Made by a program: the position numbers and the translations under genes. Shown one piece after another: positions 1-8,860 of a DNA stretch of 64,000 nucleotides. The DNA is from Chloroflexota bacterium (GTDB lineage: Bacteria; Chloroflexota; Chloroflexia; Chloroflexales; Roseiflexaceae): NCBI GenBank assembly GCA_013388755.1, contig JACAEQ010000028.1, positions 21,230 through 85,229 of the forward strand, in the 5' to 3' direction. The first letter of the stretch is position 1. Each line of letters opens with the position of its first letter. The notes under the pieces are model-generated. The model ran no database searches. It was not told the origin of the DNA and was given only the letters and a program-made list of their open reading frames with translations.

Positions 1-123
1 AATTGCCATCTGATTGCCGAACGCCAGCGCGAAATCGACCGTCCCGAGCAACATCACGATCAGAAGCGGGGCGATAATCGCAAATTCGACAAGCGATTGT
101 GCTGGAGCGTTGATCTTTTTCAT
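1..123 (-). CDS. TadE-like pilus assembly protein, N-terminal fragment
   Basis: The gene runs off the left edge; only the first 41 codons are present. The ATG (121-123) opens a short basic N-terminus (MKKINAPAQS), then LVEFAIIAPLL and a hydrophobic segment. This is the prepilin-like TadE/TadF signature with a Glu shortly before the hydrophobic helix. TadE and TadF are pseudopilins of the Tad/Flp secretion machine in the inner membrane. It starts 2 nt after the stop of the larger TadE-like gene and is the last visible member of the tad operon. TadE or TadF cannot be decided from this fragment. Confidence 0.72.
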   Translation of the reverse strand, partial: MKKINAPAQSLVEFAIIAPLLIVMLLGTVDFALAFGNQMAI

Positions 124-125
124 GT

Positions 126-1433
126 TTAGTTGCAGGTTACTTGCCCGGCGCTCACCGTTGTTCTGCGACCATCCAGATTCGGATCCGGGTATTGCGCGCT
201 GGTCACATCGGTTATGATGTCCAGGTTGTCACGTGCACGATACACATCATTCAGGCAGATCGTGATCTGTCCGTTGGCATCGCTGGTGCCGTTGAGCGTC
301 GTTTCTGGCGCCGCACCGCTGATCATGATTCCGAAGCCTACTCCCGGAACAAGATTGCCCAGGTCATCGCGCACGACGATAATTATGCGTAGATCCGCTA
401 ACTCCCCTGCCGGTGCGTTCGAGTCGATCTTCTTGTAACCATACACTGAGTAGGAAATCGGGCGTGGCGTCGGCGTCGGCGTAAAAGTTGGTGTCGTAGT
501 TGTTGTTGGCGACGGTGTCGGTGTATTCGTCCGCGTCGGCGTATTCGTCCGCGTCGGCGTGTTCGACGGTGTCGGTGTGTTCGTCCGCGTCGGTGTGTTC
601 GTCCGCGTCGGCGTGTTCGACGGCGTCGGCGTTATAGATGGCGTACGCGTTATGGACGGCGTGCGTGTCGGCGTGCGCGTATTGGTCGGTGTACGGGTAT
701 TCGTCCGCGTCGGCGTGTTTGACGGCGTCGGCGTGTTCGTCCGCGTCGGCGTGTTCGTCCGCGTCGGCGTGTTCGACGGCGTCGGTGTGTTCGACGGCGT
801 CGGCGTGTTCGTCGGTGTGTTCGACGGCGTCGGTGTGTTCGACGGCGTCGGCGTATTGGTGCGTGTTGGTGTGTTCGACGGCGTTGGCGTTTCTGTCGGT
901 GTTGCGGTTTCCGTCGGTGTCGCGGTTTCCGTCGGCGTTGGCGTATTGGTCGGCGTATTCGACGGCGTCGGCGTCGCCTGGACCACTGAGGCAATGTCGC
1001 AGTCGGTCGTGATTGAACGCGCAGCGACGGCGTCAACATCAATCTGCGGGATGAATGCACCGACAATCGGGTCAAACGGGCGCAGTTCATACTGCAACGA
1101 GACGGTCACCGGATCGGTGTAACGCCAGCGCAGGTTGCCGTTGGCATCGGTGCTCCAGCTGATATTCGGCGTGATGACGCTGGTGTCGACGAATACCGGC
1201 ATGCGACTACGAGTATCAGCAATGATCCTGTCAATATCGGCCTGGCTGGGGCAGGGGCGCACTGCTGCGCTCCGTGCACCTTCACGAGCGGCATTCTGCA
1301 ACTGAACGTAAACGAACACCATGTACCCGAGCTCGATCACGCCCAGAATCAGCAGCAGCAAGAGCGGCAAAATAATGGAGAACTCAACCACGCTCTGCGC
1401 GCGTCGTCGTCCGGTTGTTGTGGGCAAGGGCAT
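126..1433 (-). CDS. TadE-like pseudopilin with long Thr/Pro-rich stalk and C-terminal Ig-like domain
   Basis: A 435-residue protein if the ATG at 1433 is used; it has GAGGA a few bases upstream, whereas the longer frame from 1463 has no ribosome site. The N-terminus carries the TadE signature ([18 protein letters not shown]) and a single membrane helix, followed by an extracytoplasmic TadE domain to about residue 145. Next come about 170 residues of degenerate hexapeptides ([12 protein letters not shown]). The last 110 residues form a beta-rich domain with a pattern like bacterial Ig-like (Big/invasin) repeats ([25 protein letters not shown]). Ordinary TadE proteins are 130-200 residues, so the stalk and head are additions. 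It sits in the tad operon after the VWA gene. A surface-exposed, possibly adhesive pseudopilin is inferred. Confidence 0.8.
   Translation of the reverse strand: MPLPTTTGRRRAQSVVEFSIILPLLLLLILGVIELGYMVFVYVQLQNAAREGARSAAVRPCPSQADIDRIIADTRSRMPVFVDTSVITPNISWSTDANGNLRWRYTDPVTVSLQYELRPFDPIVGAFIPQIDVDAVAARSITTDCDIASVVQATPTPSNTPTNTPTPTETATPTETATPTETPTPSNTPTRTNTPTPSNTPTPSNTPTNTPTPSNTPTPSNTPTRTNTPTRTNTPTPSNTPTRTNTRTPTNTRTPTRTPSITRTPSITPTPSNTPTRTNTPTRTNTPTPSNTPTRTNTPTRTNTPTPSPTTTTTPTFTPTPTPRPISYSVYGYKKIDSNAPAGELADLRIIIVVRDDLGNLVPGVGFGIMISGAAPETTLNGTSDANGQITICLNDVYRARDNLDIITDVTSAQYPDPNLDGRRTTVSAGQVTCN
440..985 (-). repeat. 18-bp degenerate tandem repeat encoding Thr/Pro/Ser/Asn/Arg stalk
   Basis: On the plus strand the motif gtcggcgt[g/a]ttcg with gacg or tccgc recurs roughly every 18 bp. 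It encodes alternating NTPTPS and NTPTRT hexapeptides of the TadE-like protein. Such arrays can change copy number by slippage without breaking the frame because the unit is a multiple of three. Confidence 0.85.
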
Positions 1434-1538
1434 GTGGTCCTCGCTCAAGACTTGCCAATCCATCAGTCAGTTGGATACCGCTCACTCCGCTGAACGGTAA
1501 CGTACCACTCCTGGTCGTATTCCCGGCGCAAACAGGCG

Positions 1539-2837
1539 CTATGGGGCAACGCGATCATCCGTGACGACGCTGGCACGCAACTGGCCGCTCTCTTCGCGCA
1601 ATTCGATAAATGTCGGCAACCCTCCGCCAACATGCACGGCATCTACGGTCAGCTGGGCATCGCCGCCAATATCTACACGGTAGACTCCTGCCGGGAGAAG
1701 GGTTGTGCTGCCGATCTGACCCTGGTACATTTCTACGCCCTGCATGTCGAATACCCGGTAGGTGAGCGCCACTGCCTGCTCGAGCGCGTCGGCAAGCTGT
1801 GTTGCATCGGCAGCATTAAAGTATGTCCCTCCGCCAGCCGCGGCAATTGCCTCGAGACGCTGGCGCCATTCCCGTTCTTCAATGTCGAACCCGATGACAC
1901 TCACCCGAAAGCGTGGGTTCGCGGCATGGATGGCTGCTGCTGCCGCAACCGGGTCGCCATCGCATGTCTCATCGCCATCGCTGACCAGCACCACCAGGAC
2001 GTCATCACTGACCCCGGCAAGTTCAGCCGCCGTTGCTTCCAGCGACACGGCAATTGGCGTACGGCCGCCATTTACCGGTCGAACCGCATTGATCTGCGCA
2101 ATCAACACATCGCGTTGGAGCGGGCTCAACTCCTGGAGAAGCTGCGAGTCGCTGCAGTCGTCGGAGCGACGGTGACCATAGGCGCGAAGTGCGACGTTCG
2201 TTCCTTCGGGAAGGCGTTGCACGAGAGCCGTCAGCGCTTGCCGGGCGATATCGGTCTTCGGCTGGCCGTCGATGCGCCCCAGCATACTCCCCGAAGCATC
2301 GAGAATCAGTGCCAGGTTGCTGGTCGTACGTGTAAGCCGTTGACCATTCGCCACCCGAACCCCGATCGATCCCGGGATTGGCGGGGGTGGTGAAGGTGTC
2401 ACTACCGGTGTCGCCGGTGGGAGCGGCGTCAGGGTTGGCAGCGGCGTCGGAGGCGGCGTACTGGTCGGCGCAATGGTCGGCAGCGTCAGATTGATGAAAC
2501 TCTGCTGTGCAGCGACCGTTGTGTCAGTCGAGGCGGGGCGCAGCACGAGAACGGCGGCAAGAGCCGTGCCGAGCAGCGCAATCACAGCCAGACCGGCCCA
2601 GAGGGTCGCGCGTGCAGGCCGTCTTCGCGGCGGCGGCGTTGCAGCAGGCATTCCCAGGAGATCGATCTCGCTTTTTAACTGCGCATCGGCGATCAGCGCG
2701 TCAACGTCCGGGTATGCGTGCGACATTGCACGCAGCCGGCTCAGAACCTCAACAGCCTGTTCCCACTGGCCCTCGCGCATGTACGCGATGCCCTGGTTGT
2801 ACAGGCGTTCAGTTTCCGCGTTTCGTTCAGTATTCAT
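1539..2837 (-). CDS. Membrane-anchored VWA-domain protein of the tad locus
   Basis: A 432-residue protein. Residues 1-60 resemble TPR helices (AETERLYNQGIAYMREGQW), residues 78-100 form one membrane helix, 115-155 are a Pro/Thr-rich linker, and about 172-350 form a von Willebrand factor A domain with an intact MIDAS start (D180-A-S182-G-S184) and a later VLVSDGDETC segment. The C-terminal 60 residues are beta-rich. Topology suggests cytosolic TPRs and an extracellular VWA domain. VWA proteins are frequent in Tad loci (TadG-like) and bind divalent metal and a protein ligand. A role in pilus anchoring or adhesion is inferred from position between tadC and the TadE-like genes. Confidence 0.8.
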   Translation of the reverse strand: MNTERNAETERLYNQGIAYMREGQWEQAVEVLSRLRAMSHAYPDVDALIADAQLKSEIDLLGMPAATPPPRRRPARATLWAGLAVIALLGTALAAVLVLRPASTDTTVAAQQSFINLTLPTIAPTSTPPPTPLPTLTPLPPATPVVTPSPPPPIPGSIGVRVANGQRLTRTTSNLALILDASGSMLGRIDGQPKTDIARQALTALVQRLPEGTNVALRAYGHRRSDDCSDSQLLQELSPLQRDVLIAQINAVRPVNGGRTPIAVSLEATAAELAGVSDDVLVVLVSDGDETCDGDPVAAAAAIHAANPRFRVSVIGFDIEEREWRQRLEAIAAAGGGTYFNAADATQLADALEQAVALTYRVFDMQGVEMYQGQIGSTTLLPAGVYRVDIGGDAQLTVDAVHVGGGLPTFIELREESGQLRASVVTDDRVAP

Positions 2838-2872
2838 GGTTACTTCAGCCGCTACATCAAACCCTGAACATT

Positions 2873-2925
2873 TTCCGGGAAGGTTGAGTGAAACCGTTGA
2901 TGGGTAGTGATCAACCTGCCCGGAA
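2873..2925. other. Intercistronic inverted repeat between tadC and the VWA gene
   Basis: Arms 2873-2887 and 2911-2925 pair over 15 positions with one mismatch (TTCCGGGAAGGTTGA against TCAACCTGCCCGGAA), with a 23-nt loop. On the transcribed minus strand no T-run follows, so a simple Rho-independent terminator is unlikely. An mRNA processing or stability element within the operon is more plausible. Confidence 0.6.
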
Positions 2926-2942
2926 GATACATGTGGAGGTTT

Positions 2943-3872
2943 TTAGAGTCCGCCAAAGGCTTCCAACAACTCCGGTACCGCAGGCCCCAGCAAGACGGCG
3001 AAAATCGCCGGGAAGATCAGGAACACCAGCGGAAACATCATCTTGACCGGCGCCTGGTTGGCACGCTCCTGTGCTCGCTGCCGCCGCCGTGTGCGCATCT
3101 CCTCTGCCTGTACGGTCAGCACCCGGCCAATGCTGATACCAAGCGCTTCCGCCTGTTTGATTGCCGACACAAAACTCGCGATATCGGAAACACCGGTCCG
3201 CTCGGCCATATCGGTCAGCGCCTGGCGACGCGACACACCCATCGAGATATCGCGCAGCACACGGGCAAACTCTCGCGCCAGCTCATTCGTCCACTTGGTG
3301 GTAATCTCCTGCATTGCATTCTCAAAACTGAGCCCGGCCGCGCTGGCGATGGCCAGCAAGTCGAGCGCGTCAGGCAATGAGTTGATAAGCTCAACCTGCC
3401 GCAGACTGATCCTGCGCGACAGCCAGATATCTGGGATAAAGAAGGCGCAGATGGCGATACTGCCAAGCAACACGAGGTTGAAGAACGTCGGTTCGCCGCC
3501 GCCATACCAGCCAATCGCGGCTACAATCACGGTTACCAGGATGAAGGTGATACCCTTGGCACCGATGAAATCCGCGGCACTCATGTTCCACGGATTGCCT
3601 GCCATCGCCAGACGGAGACGCAACGCCTCATACCGGTTCTGCGGCAGAAGCCAGGAGAAGGCGCGTGCTGCCTGTTTGAGCAGCGGTACGATCACGCGCT
3701 CAGAGAAGGGCCTGGTCGCCTCAACCGATTGTGCAACAACCGGCTTCTCCACTTCAGGGCTGAGATACGCATCGAGCCGCTCGCCGACGGTGGCGTCGCG
3801 ACGCGTTACCGCGAGCCCGGCGAAGACGAGCATGATGGCGAACGCTGTGACGATGCCTGGCAGGATAAGCAT
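2943..3872 (-). CDS. tadC: Tad pilus platform protein TadC (type II/IV secretion F-domain)
   Basis: A 309-residue polytopic protein with an N-terminal helix, a cytosolic stretch, two central helices (ITFILVTVIVAAIGWY, LVLLGSIAICAFFIP), the conserved T2SSF region (INSLPDALDLLAIASAAGLSF) and a C-terminal hydrophobic pair (MMFPLVFLIFPAIFAVLLG). This is the layout of TadC/GspF-type platform proteins that sit under the pilus and couple the TadA ATPase to assembly. Its ATG overlaps the tadB stop by one base (TAATG), so the two platform subunits are translationally coupled. TadB and TadC normally work as a pair. Confidence 0.9.
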   Translation of the reverse strand: MLILPGIVTAFAIMLVFAGLAVTRRDATVGERLDAYLSPEVEKPVVAQSVEATRPFSERVIVPLLKQAARAFSWLLPQNRYEALRLRLAMAGNPWNMSAADFIGAKGITFILVTVIVAAIGWYGGGEPTFFNLVLLGSIAICAFFIPDIWLSRRISLRQVELINSLPDALDLLAIASAAGLSFENAMQEITTKWTNELAREFARVLRDISMGVSRRQALTDMAERTGVSDIASFVSAIKQAEALGISIGRVLTVQAEEMRTRRRQRAQERANQAPVKMMFPLVFLIFPAIFAVLLGPAVPELLEAFGGL

Positions 3873-4831
3873 TAGATCCTCACATCGACGATTCGCTGGA
3901 TGACGATAAAACCGGCAACCGAGGAAATAAAGGCACCAATCGGAATGCAGAGCAGCAATCCCGGCTCGAACAACCGCATCATGTAGGCAGGATTGATCGT
4001 GAAAATGATCAGTGCGAGCGCGAATGGCAGGATGCCGATGACGTAGCTCGAAATGCGTTGCATAGAGGTAATGACGCGCACTTCGCGGCGCAGTTTGGCG
4101 CGTTCTCGCATCGTCGTGCTGATGTTTTCGAGGATCTGGCCCAGGTTCCCACCCACACGGGCATGGATCTTGATGGCCGTCACCACCAGATCGAGATCGG
4201 CGCTTTCCATACGTTGCACCAGGTTGTCAAGCGCCTGCGTGACGCTCAACCCGAGTTGCACCTCCTGGAACACACGGCGCAACTCGGTACGAGTTGGTTC
4301 CTGAGTATCGCTTGCGACATTCGCCAGCGACTGCACCAGGCTGAACCCGCCACGCATGGATGCGGTGATCAGGTCGAGTGTTTCGGGAAGTTGATCGCCG
4401 AACTCCTGGTTGCGGCGCTGACGCCGGTAGCGCATCCAGAACGATGGGGCAATGTAGCCGACGATCAATGCCGCCGGCACCACCAGCACCTCTCGCCAGA
4501 TCAACAGCGCAAGCGCCGTGAGAATAAGGGGTACAGCCACGCGCATCAAGATATACTCAGGCACGGTCAACGGCACACTGGCGGCGGCCAGGTCACGCTC
4601 AATGCGAGTGGCAAAACTCTGCCGGCTGATGGTCTCATTCAACCGTTCAGCGATCTGTTGATCGGCCAGGGTGATGCTGCGCCCGACGTTGCCACCGCCC
4701 AGGTACGTGCTCATGCGGCTGTCAACGCTTGTATCACGCGCCACGATGCTACGCACGGCAAACACCAGCACCAGCACCGCCATACCGGCCACAAGCGCGG
4801 CAACGATCGGGAGAAGGAGATCAAGAGACAT
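3872..4831 (-). CDS. tadB: Tad pilus platform protein TadB (type II/IV secretion F-domain)
   Basis: A 319-residue protein from the ATG at 4831. A longer frame to 4897 would overlap the end of tadA and adds a polar tail with no membrane character, so the internal start is preferred. It begins with a hydrophobic helix (LLLPIVAALVAGMAVLVLVF), has a middle helix pair, the T2SSF domain (LPETLDLITASMRGGFSLVQ) at about residues 175-290 and C-terminal helices. It is the partner of TadC in the inner-membrane platform of the Tad/Flp machine. It lies 38 bp downstream of tadA. Confidence 0.9.
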   Translation of the reverse strand: MSLDLLLPIVAALVAGMAVLVLVFAVRSIVARDTSVDSRMSTYLGGGNVGRSITLADQQIAERLNETISRQSFATRIERDLAAASVPLTVPEYILMRVAVPLILTALALLIWREVLVVPAALIVGYIAPSFWMRYRRQRRNQEFGDQLPETLDLITASMRGGFSLVQSLANVASDTQEPTRTELRRVFQEVQLGLSVTQALDNLVQRMESADLDLVVTAIKIHARVGGNLGQILENISTTMRERAKLRREVRVITSMQRISSYVIGILPFALALIIFTINPAYMMRLFEPGLLLCIPIGAFISSVAGFIVIQRIVDVRI

Positions 4832-4868
4832 CTGCGCGTTCCTCGTCGTGCTTGCTCTATCGGTACAC

Positions 4869-6284
4869 CTAACGTAGACCCGGAATGGCGTTGCCAAAGA
4901 CCTGCGGTGAGAGCGTGATATTCATCTGCTGTAGCTTCTCCAGGAAGCGCGGGCGAATGCCGGTCGGCACGATCCGGCCAATGACTCTGCCTTCGCGGAC
5001 CCCCTGGGTCTGGAAGACAAACAGATCGGAGAGGGACACGACGTCGTTTTCCATGCCGGTCACTTCACACACCTGGACAATTTTGCGTGATCCATCCTGC
5101 AGGCGTTCAAGCTGGATGATCACGTCAATGGCGGAGGCAATCTGTTCGCGGATGGCGCGCAATGGAAGATCCATACCAGCCATCATCACCATGGTTTCCA
5201 TACGTCGCAGCGCATCGCGCGGGGAGTTGGCATGCAGTGTGGTCATCGAGCCATCGTGACCGGTATTCATCGCCTGCAGCATATCGAGCGCCTCACCGGC
5301 GCGGCATTCACCTACGACGATACGGTCAGGGCGCATACGCAGCGAGTTGACCACCAGGTCGCGCAATGACACCTCGCCACGCCCCTCGATGTTGGCCGGT
5401 CGGGACTCGAGCGTCACGACGTGCCGTTGCTGGAGTTGCAGCTCGGCGGCGTTCTCGATGGTGATGATGCGTTCGTCATCCGGAATGAATGATGAAAGGA
5501 CGTTCAGCATCGTCGTCTTGCCGGTACCGGTACCGCCGGAGATGATGCAATTGAGTCGCCCGAGCACACATGCTCGCAGCAATTCCATCAGTTCGGTTGA
5601 TGCCGTCCCGCGTGTGACAAGATCGGAGGCTTTGAGCGGCACACGCGAGAACTTGCGAATAGTGATCGTGCTACCATTCAGCGCCAGCGGTGGAATAACG
5701 GCGTTGACGCGTGAACCATCCGGCAGGCGCGCGTCGACCATGGGAGTCGTTTCATCGCAGCGGCGCCCAAGTGGCGAAATAATCCGGTCAATAATGCGAC
5801 GTACATGATCCTCATCAGAGAAACGAGCATCGCTCTCGTGCAACTTGCCGTCGCGCTCGACCCATATCTGGTAGGGGCCATTGACCATAATCTCACTGAC
5901 CGTGTCGTCGGCCAGAAGGGCCTCAAGCGGGCCAAGACCGAGCAGTTCCGACTGAGCCAGGCGAATAAGGCGTTGCCGTTCACGTTCCGGAATGACGCGC
6001 CCGCTCTTTTCGATCTGTTCCGTAACGAGATCAGCGATACGGTGCGCATAGTATTCAGGTTCGCGACGGCTGATAGTATCAGTTTCGTTAATGAGCTGCG
6101 CCTGCACAGCTTCGATCAGATCACGCTCATCGCGATTGATGTCGTCCGATGCAAGCGCGGTCGCTGAGCGCGGCGCAGCCGGTCGCAGCGGCTCGGCCGG
6201 CTTCTGCGGTTCACCGAACGGCGACGATTGCGGCGCCTGGTTCCCACCGGTTGCGCCGCTGCGCGAAAAACGAAATCTGTTCAT
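4869..6284 (-). CDS. tadA: Tad secretion ATPase TadA/CpaF
   Basis: A 471-residue CpaF/TadA hexameric ATPase powering Tad pilus assembly from the cytosol. After a Pro/Ala-rich N-terminal tail of about 50 residues come the N-terminal domain (GLGPLEALLADDTVSEIMVN), the GSTITIRKF segment, Walker A (GGTGTGKTT, about residues 250-258), the Asp-box region (RIITIENAAELQL), Walker B-like LRMRPDRIVVGECR, and the His box (NTGHDGSMTTLHANSP). All key elements of the family are intact. The ATG has AAGGG about 9 bases upstream and the gene follows tadZ by 33 bp. Length is typical for the family. Confidence 0.95.
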   Translation of the reverse strand: MNRFRFSRSGATGGNQAPQSSPFGEPQKPAEPLRPAAPRSATALASDDINRDERDLIEAVQAQLINETDTISRREPEYYAHRIADLVTEQIEKSGRVIPERERQRLIRLAQSELLGLGPLEALLADDTVSEIMVNGPYQIWVERDGKLHESDARFSDEDHVRRIIDRIISPLGRRCDETTPMVDARLPDGSRVNAVIPPLALNGSTITIRKFSRVPLKASDLVTRGTASTELMELLRACVLGRLNCIISGGTGTGKTTMLNVLSSFIPDDERIITIENAAELQLQQRHVVTLESRPANIEGRGEVSLRDLVVNSLRMRPDRIVVGECRAGEALDMLQAMNTGHDGSMTTLHANSPRDALRRMETMVMMAGMDLPLRAIREQIASAIDVIIQLERLQDGSRKIVQVCEVTGMENDVVSLSDLFVFQTQGVREGRVIGRIVPTGIRPRFLEKLQQMNITLSPQVFGNAIPGLR

Positions 6285-6317
6285 TGTTGTCTACCCTTTG
6301 CGAACTGACGATCGATC

Positions 6318-7577
6318 CTACGACTCGCGCCGCGCGAAACCAAACAGACCGCGTCGCTCAATAAGTGCAGCCAGTCCTTTCGAGCGGGGCCTTGCCGGGG
6401 CAAGCGTCAGCGTCGCGACCTGCTCGCCTGCCACGTGAGCCGCCAGTTTCAACAGGCTCTGCCCGACCCAGCTTTCCGGATGGGTGAGGACGACTGGAAT
6501 GCCACGGTTCACACTATGCGTAACCAGCCGGCCTTCGCTCGGGATGTTTGCGCCGATCGGATGGCGCAGATGTTGTTTGACATCGTCAAGCGCAATGCCA
6601 TCCACACTTGGGAAACGATTGATGACCAGGGTGATCTTGCCGTGCACCAGTCCCTCGCGCTGGATGAATTCGAGGAACCGCTTCACGTTTTTGAGCGAGG
6701 GAACCTCGGGTGTGGTCACCACGAGCACGTCGTCGGCCCGACTGACGAGTGTTGCCGTCACTTCATCGAGGAACGACCAGGTATCTGCAATGACATAGCT
6801 GAAGCGATCGAGCAAGGCATCAATCACCCGGCTCAACTGTTCGCCGGTAATATCGCCGGCGGCGTCAGGGGTGTTGGGCGCCAGCAGCACATGGGTTCCC
6901 GAACTGTGCTGTTGCACGACCGAGCTGATCATGGCGTCATCCAGGTCATCGAGATGGTCAATCAGGTCAACGAGCGTATGTTTCGACCAGAGATTGAGAT
7001 GCACACCGGCATCGCCAAACTGGAGACAACAATCGGCAAGCAGAACCCGGCTTGCGCTGACCTGGCGCAGGCCGACCGCGAGGTTGGTTGCGATGGTGGT
7101 GGTACCGGAGCCGCCCTTGGGCGAAATGACGACGACGAGGCGCCCACGCGCCCTGGGGCGATCGCCGTCAAAGGCAATCAGCGCACGCGACCGGCGGTCG
7201 GTTTCGGTTGCGAGCAGTGATCGGATGCTCTGGATCAGCTCGGCATACTGCAGCGGGCGCCCGAGCACATCACGCGCGCCGACTGCCACGAGCCGGCGCA
7301 GGATGGATGTATCCACGCGCGCAATGATCGCGATACAGATTGTCGCCGGCAGACTGGTGAATACCTGACGGACCATCTGCTCCGCCTGATCGGCGTCACG
7401 GTCAACGATGACCAGGTCAGGACGTGTCTGCTGGATCAGATCGACGCCGGCGGTAGTCGCGGCGACGCGGTCGACACGGGCAATCTCGGGTTCTGCGGCC
7501 AGGCGGCTGATCCATTCTTGATCGAGACGCTCGGGGACCGTTACGACCACAACTCGAATGGCAGCATTGTTCGCCAC
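6318..7577 (-). CDS. tadZ: Tad pilus localization protein TadZ/CpaE (receiver-like plus ParA/MinD-like ATPase)
   Basis: The GTG at 7577 is chosen because AGAAAGGA lies 8 bases before it; a longer frame to 7613 has no ribosome site. The protein is then 419 residues. Residues 5-125 form a receiver-like domain with a candidate Asp (LVIVDRDAD), and 148-400 a MinD/ParA-fold ATPase. The deviant Walker A reads SPKGGSGTTT: the signature Lys of KGG is present but the usual Lys before T/S is Thr. Such atypical P-loops are known among TadZ proteins. TadZ directs the Tad machine to its location in the cell. It lies between cpaB and tadA in the operon. Confidence 0.88.
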   Translation of the reverse strand: MANNAAIRVVVVTVPERLDQEWISRLAAEPEIARVDRVAATTAGVDLIQQTRPDLVIVDRDADQAEQMVRQVFTSLPATICIAIIARVDTSILRRLVAVGARDVLGRPLQYAELIQSIRSLLATETDRRSRALIAFDGDRPRARGRLVVVISPKGGSGTTTIATNLAVGLRQVSASRVLLADCCLQFGDAGVHLNLWSKHTLVDLIDHLDDLDDAMISSVVQQHSSGTHVLLAPNTPDAAGDITGEQLSRVIDALLDRFSYVIADTWSFLDEVTATLVSRADDVLVVTTPEVPSLKNVKRFLEFIQREGLVHGKITLVINRFPSVDGIALDDVKQHLRHPIGANIPSEGRLVTHSVNRGIPVVLTHPESWVGQSLLKLAAHVAGEQVATLTLAPARPRSKGLAALIERRGLFGFARRES

Positions 7578-7620
7578 AAAAGGTATCCTTTCTCTGCTGC
7601 CGATCAGCAGCACCGGGCGG

Positions 7621-7660
7621 GGGCGACAGGCGCATCATGCCAGATGACGACCTGTCGCCC
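7621..7660. other. Perfect 10-bp inverted repeat between cpaB and tadZ
   Basis: GGGCGACAGG (7621-7630) is perfectly complementary to CCTGTCGCCC (7651-7660) around a 20-nt loop. No T-run follows on the minus strand. A GCGACAGG/CCTGTCGC pair also occurs downstream of kaiC (13668-13766), so this may be a small dispersed palindromic family. Confidence 0.6.
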
Positions 7661-7680
7661 GGGTGTCACAGCATGCCTGG

Positions 7681-8460
7681 CTAGCGCATATAACGCTCGA
7701 TCAGTTCCGGGAGATTGAGCGGGTCGGTTGTAAACGGCTCGGTATCGGCCGGCGAACGCAGCGCAAAGTCGATTGTGCCGCCGGTATCTTTGATATGCTT
7801 CAGAATGATGGCATCATCAGGGCGCATCGCGCAGAGCAGGGCCGTTGGCGGCGTCCTGGTTTCACCCTCTTTCGGTTCGGAGCGGAGCACCTTGAGCACC
7901 TGAATGTTCTGCAATGTCAGAGCGGTGGTTGGTGTCGTCGGCTGGTCGGGGGTCACCGGCGCAGCCTCATCCAGAGGTGTACTGAGGGTAAGAAACAGGT
8001 CGATGCGATCACCATCTTCAATCAAACTGCTCTGTCCCATGAGGTCAATGATCGGAAACGCGAACAGGACGTAGCCCTGCGGGATCTCCTGGCTCAATGC
8101 CGCACCGCGTTCACCGACGAACATATTCATCTGGAACGGATCACCCTGGCCGACCGCACGAGCCAGGATGCGGTTCTCAATCTGTGCCGTGTCCGTGAGC
8201 GCATTCACCGGCACGATATCGAGCGGAAAATCCTTCAACAGGATGTCGTCCCTGCTGATCGCATTGCCAGGTGCAAGAGGGCGGGCTGCCACTGGCAGCT
8301 TCATTGTCGGGACCTGTGGCTGCTGTTCCAGTACCGTGCGACGTGCCTGCTCAGCAGCTGCAATGGACTGCTGCTGGAGCACAACATAGACCAGTGCGCC
8401 GGCACCAACGGCCAGAAGCAACCCGAGAGTGAGAAGTATCCATCCGCTGCGGCGTGTCAC
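7681..8460 (-). CDS. cpaB: Flp pilus assembly protein CpaB/RcpC (SAF domain)
   Basis: A 259-residue protein starting at GTG 8460, with AGGAGG six bases upstream. Residues 7-28 form a membrane helix; a SAF/pilus-assembly domain follows (about residues 55-120: VAARPLAPGNAISRDDI) and then the RcpC/CpaB core (about 125-235), which includes VLFAFPIIDLMGQSSLIEDG. CpaB/RcpC is a periplasmic or envelope component of the Tad apparatus that works with the secretin in diderms. Its first position suggests the promoter lies upstream in the 8461-9080 region. Confidence 0.9.
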   Translation of the reverse strand: MTRRSGWILLTLGLLLAVGAGALVYVVLQQQSIAAAEQARRTVLEQQPQVPTMKLPVAARPLAPGNAISRDDILLKDFPLDIVPVNALTDTAQIENRILARAVGQGDPFQMNMFVGERGAALSQEIPQGYVLFAFPIIDLMGQSSLIEDGDRIDLFLTLSTPLDEAAPVTPDQPTTPTTALTLQNIQVLKVLRSEPKEGETRTPPTALLCAMRPDDAIILKHIKDTGGTIDFALRSPADTEPFTTDPLNLPELIERYMR

Positions 8461-8860
8461 TGCCTGCCTCCTTACGGATTAACGAAGCCAGTCTGTGAAT
8501 ATATCGCCGTTAGCTTGAGAATGTTATGGGGTGCGCATAACATCTTCGTAAGCCTTACGGCCAGGGAAAGACACGGTTTTTTTATCGCAGCGGGCGGTGG
8601 CCCAGAGTGTGCGGGCAGATGTTCCCGCCAGCGCCAGCGTTGATTCATGCGTCTCTATGGGGGGCAAGCGGCGCCGATGCCAGCCGACGGGCAGGTGTGT
8701 CGAGCCACGTCCGGTCAGATGACAAGTTGTCATCCGCTGATGTGACTACGATAAGAAAACGTGGCGTCGTCGTACTATGCGGCTATGCGAATAACGGATG
8801 TTGGATGGCATTGCGCGCGACACGACGCAATCGAGTGGCACGAGCGGAGCGTGCTTTAGC
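8461..8860. promoter_or_regulatory. Non-coding leader of the tad operon with two inverted repeats
   Basis: No convincing gene. Two inverted repeats stand out: ATGTTATG/CATAACAT (8521-8528 and 8536-8543, perfect, 7-nt loop), which on the minus strand falls 60-80 bases before the cpaB GTG, and a 17-bp palindrome GATGACAA-g-TTGTCATC (8718-8734). Both are candidate regulatory sites. From 8786 to 8860 the sequence is a diverged partial copy of the MITE-like element that follows. Confidence 0.45.
8718..8734. promoter_or_regulatory. 17-bp perfect palindrome, candidate operator
   Basis: GATGACAA, one central G, then TTGTCATC. The symmetry is complete over eight bases each side. It lies about 260 bp upstream of cpaB. 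The form is typical of a dimeric helix-turn-helix operator; the binding protein is unknown. Confidence 0.4.

Noticed and set aside
559..1122. Long plus-strand frames over the TadE-like stalk (GVFVRV-type repeats)
   Set aside because: They are the antisense reading of the Thr/Pro repeat; no ribosome site or non-repeat domain.
1..8460. Flp major pilin and prepilin peptidase genes in the tad locus
   Set aside because: No short pilin-like frame or TadV-type peptidase was found in this part; they may lie beyond the left edge.
8524..8733. Minus-strand 69-codon frame upstream of cpaB
   Set aside because: No recognizable domain, contains the inverted repeats, and lies where a promoter region is expected.
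8461..8760. Riboswitch upstream of the tad operon (for example c-di-GMP type)
   Set aside because: The hairpins present do not match any riboswitch core I can recognize.
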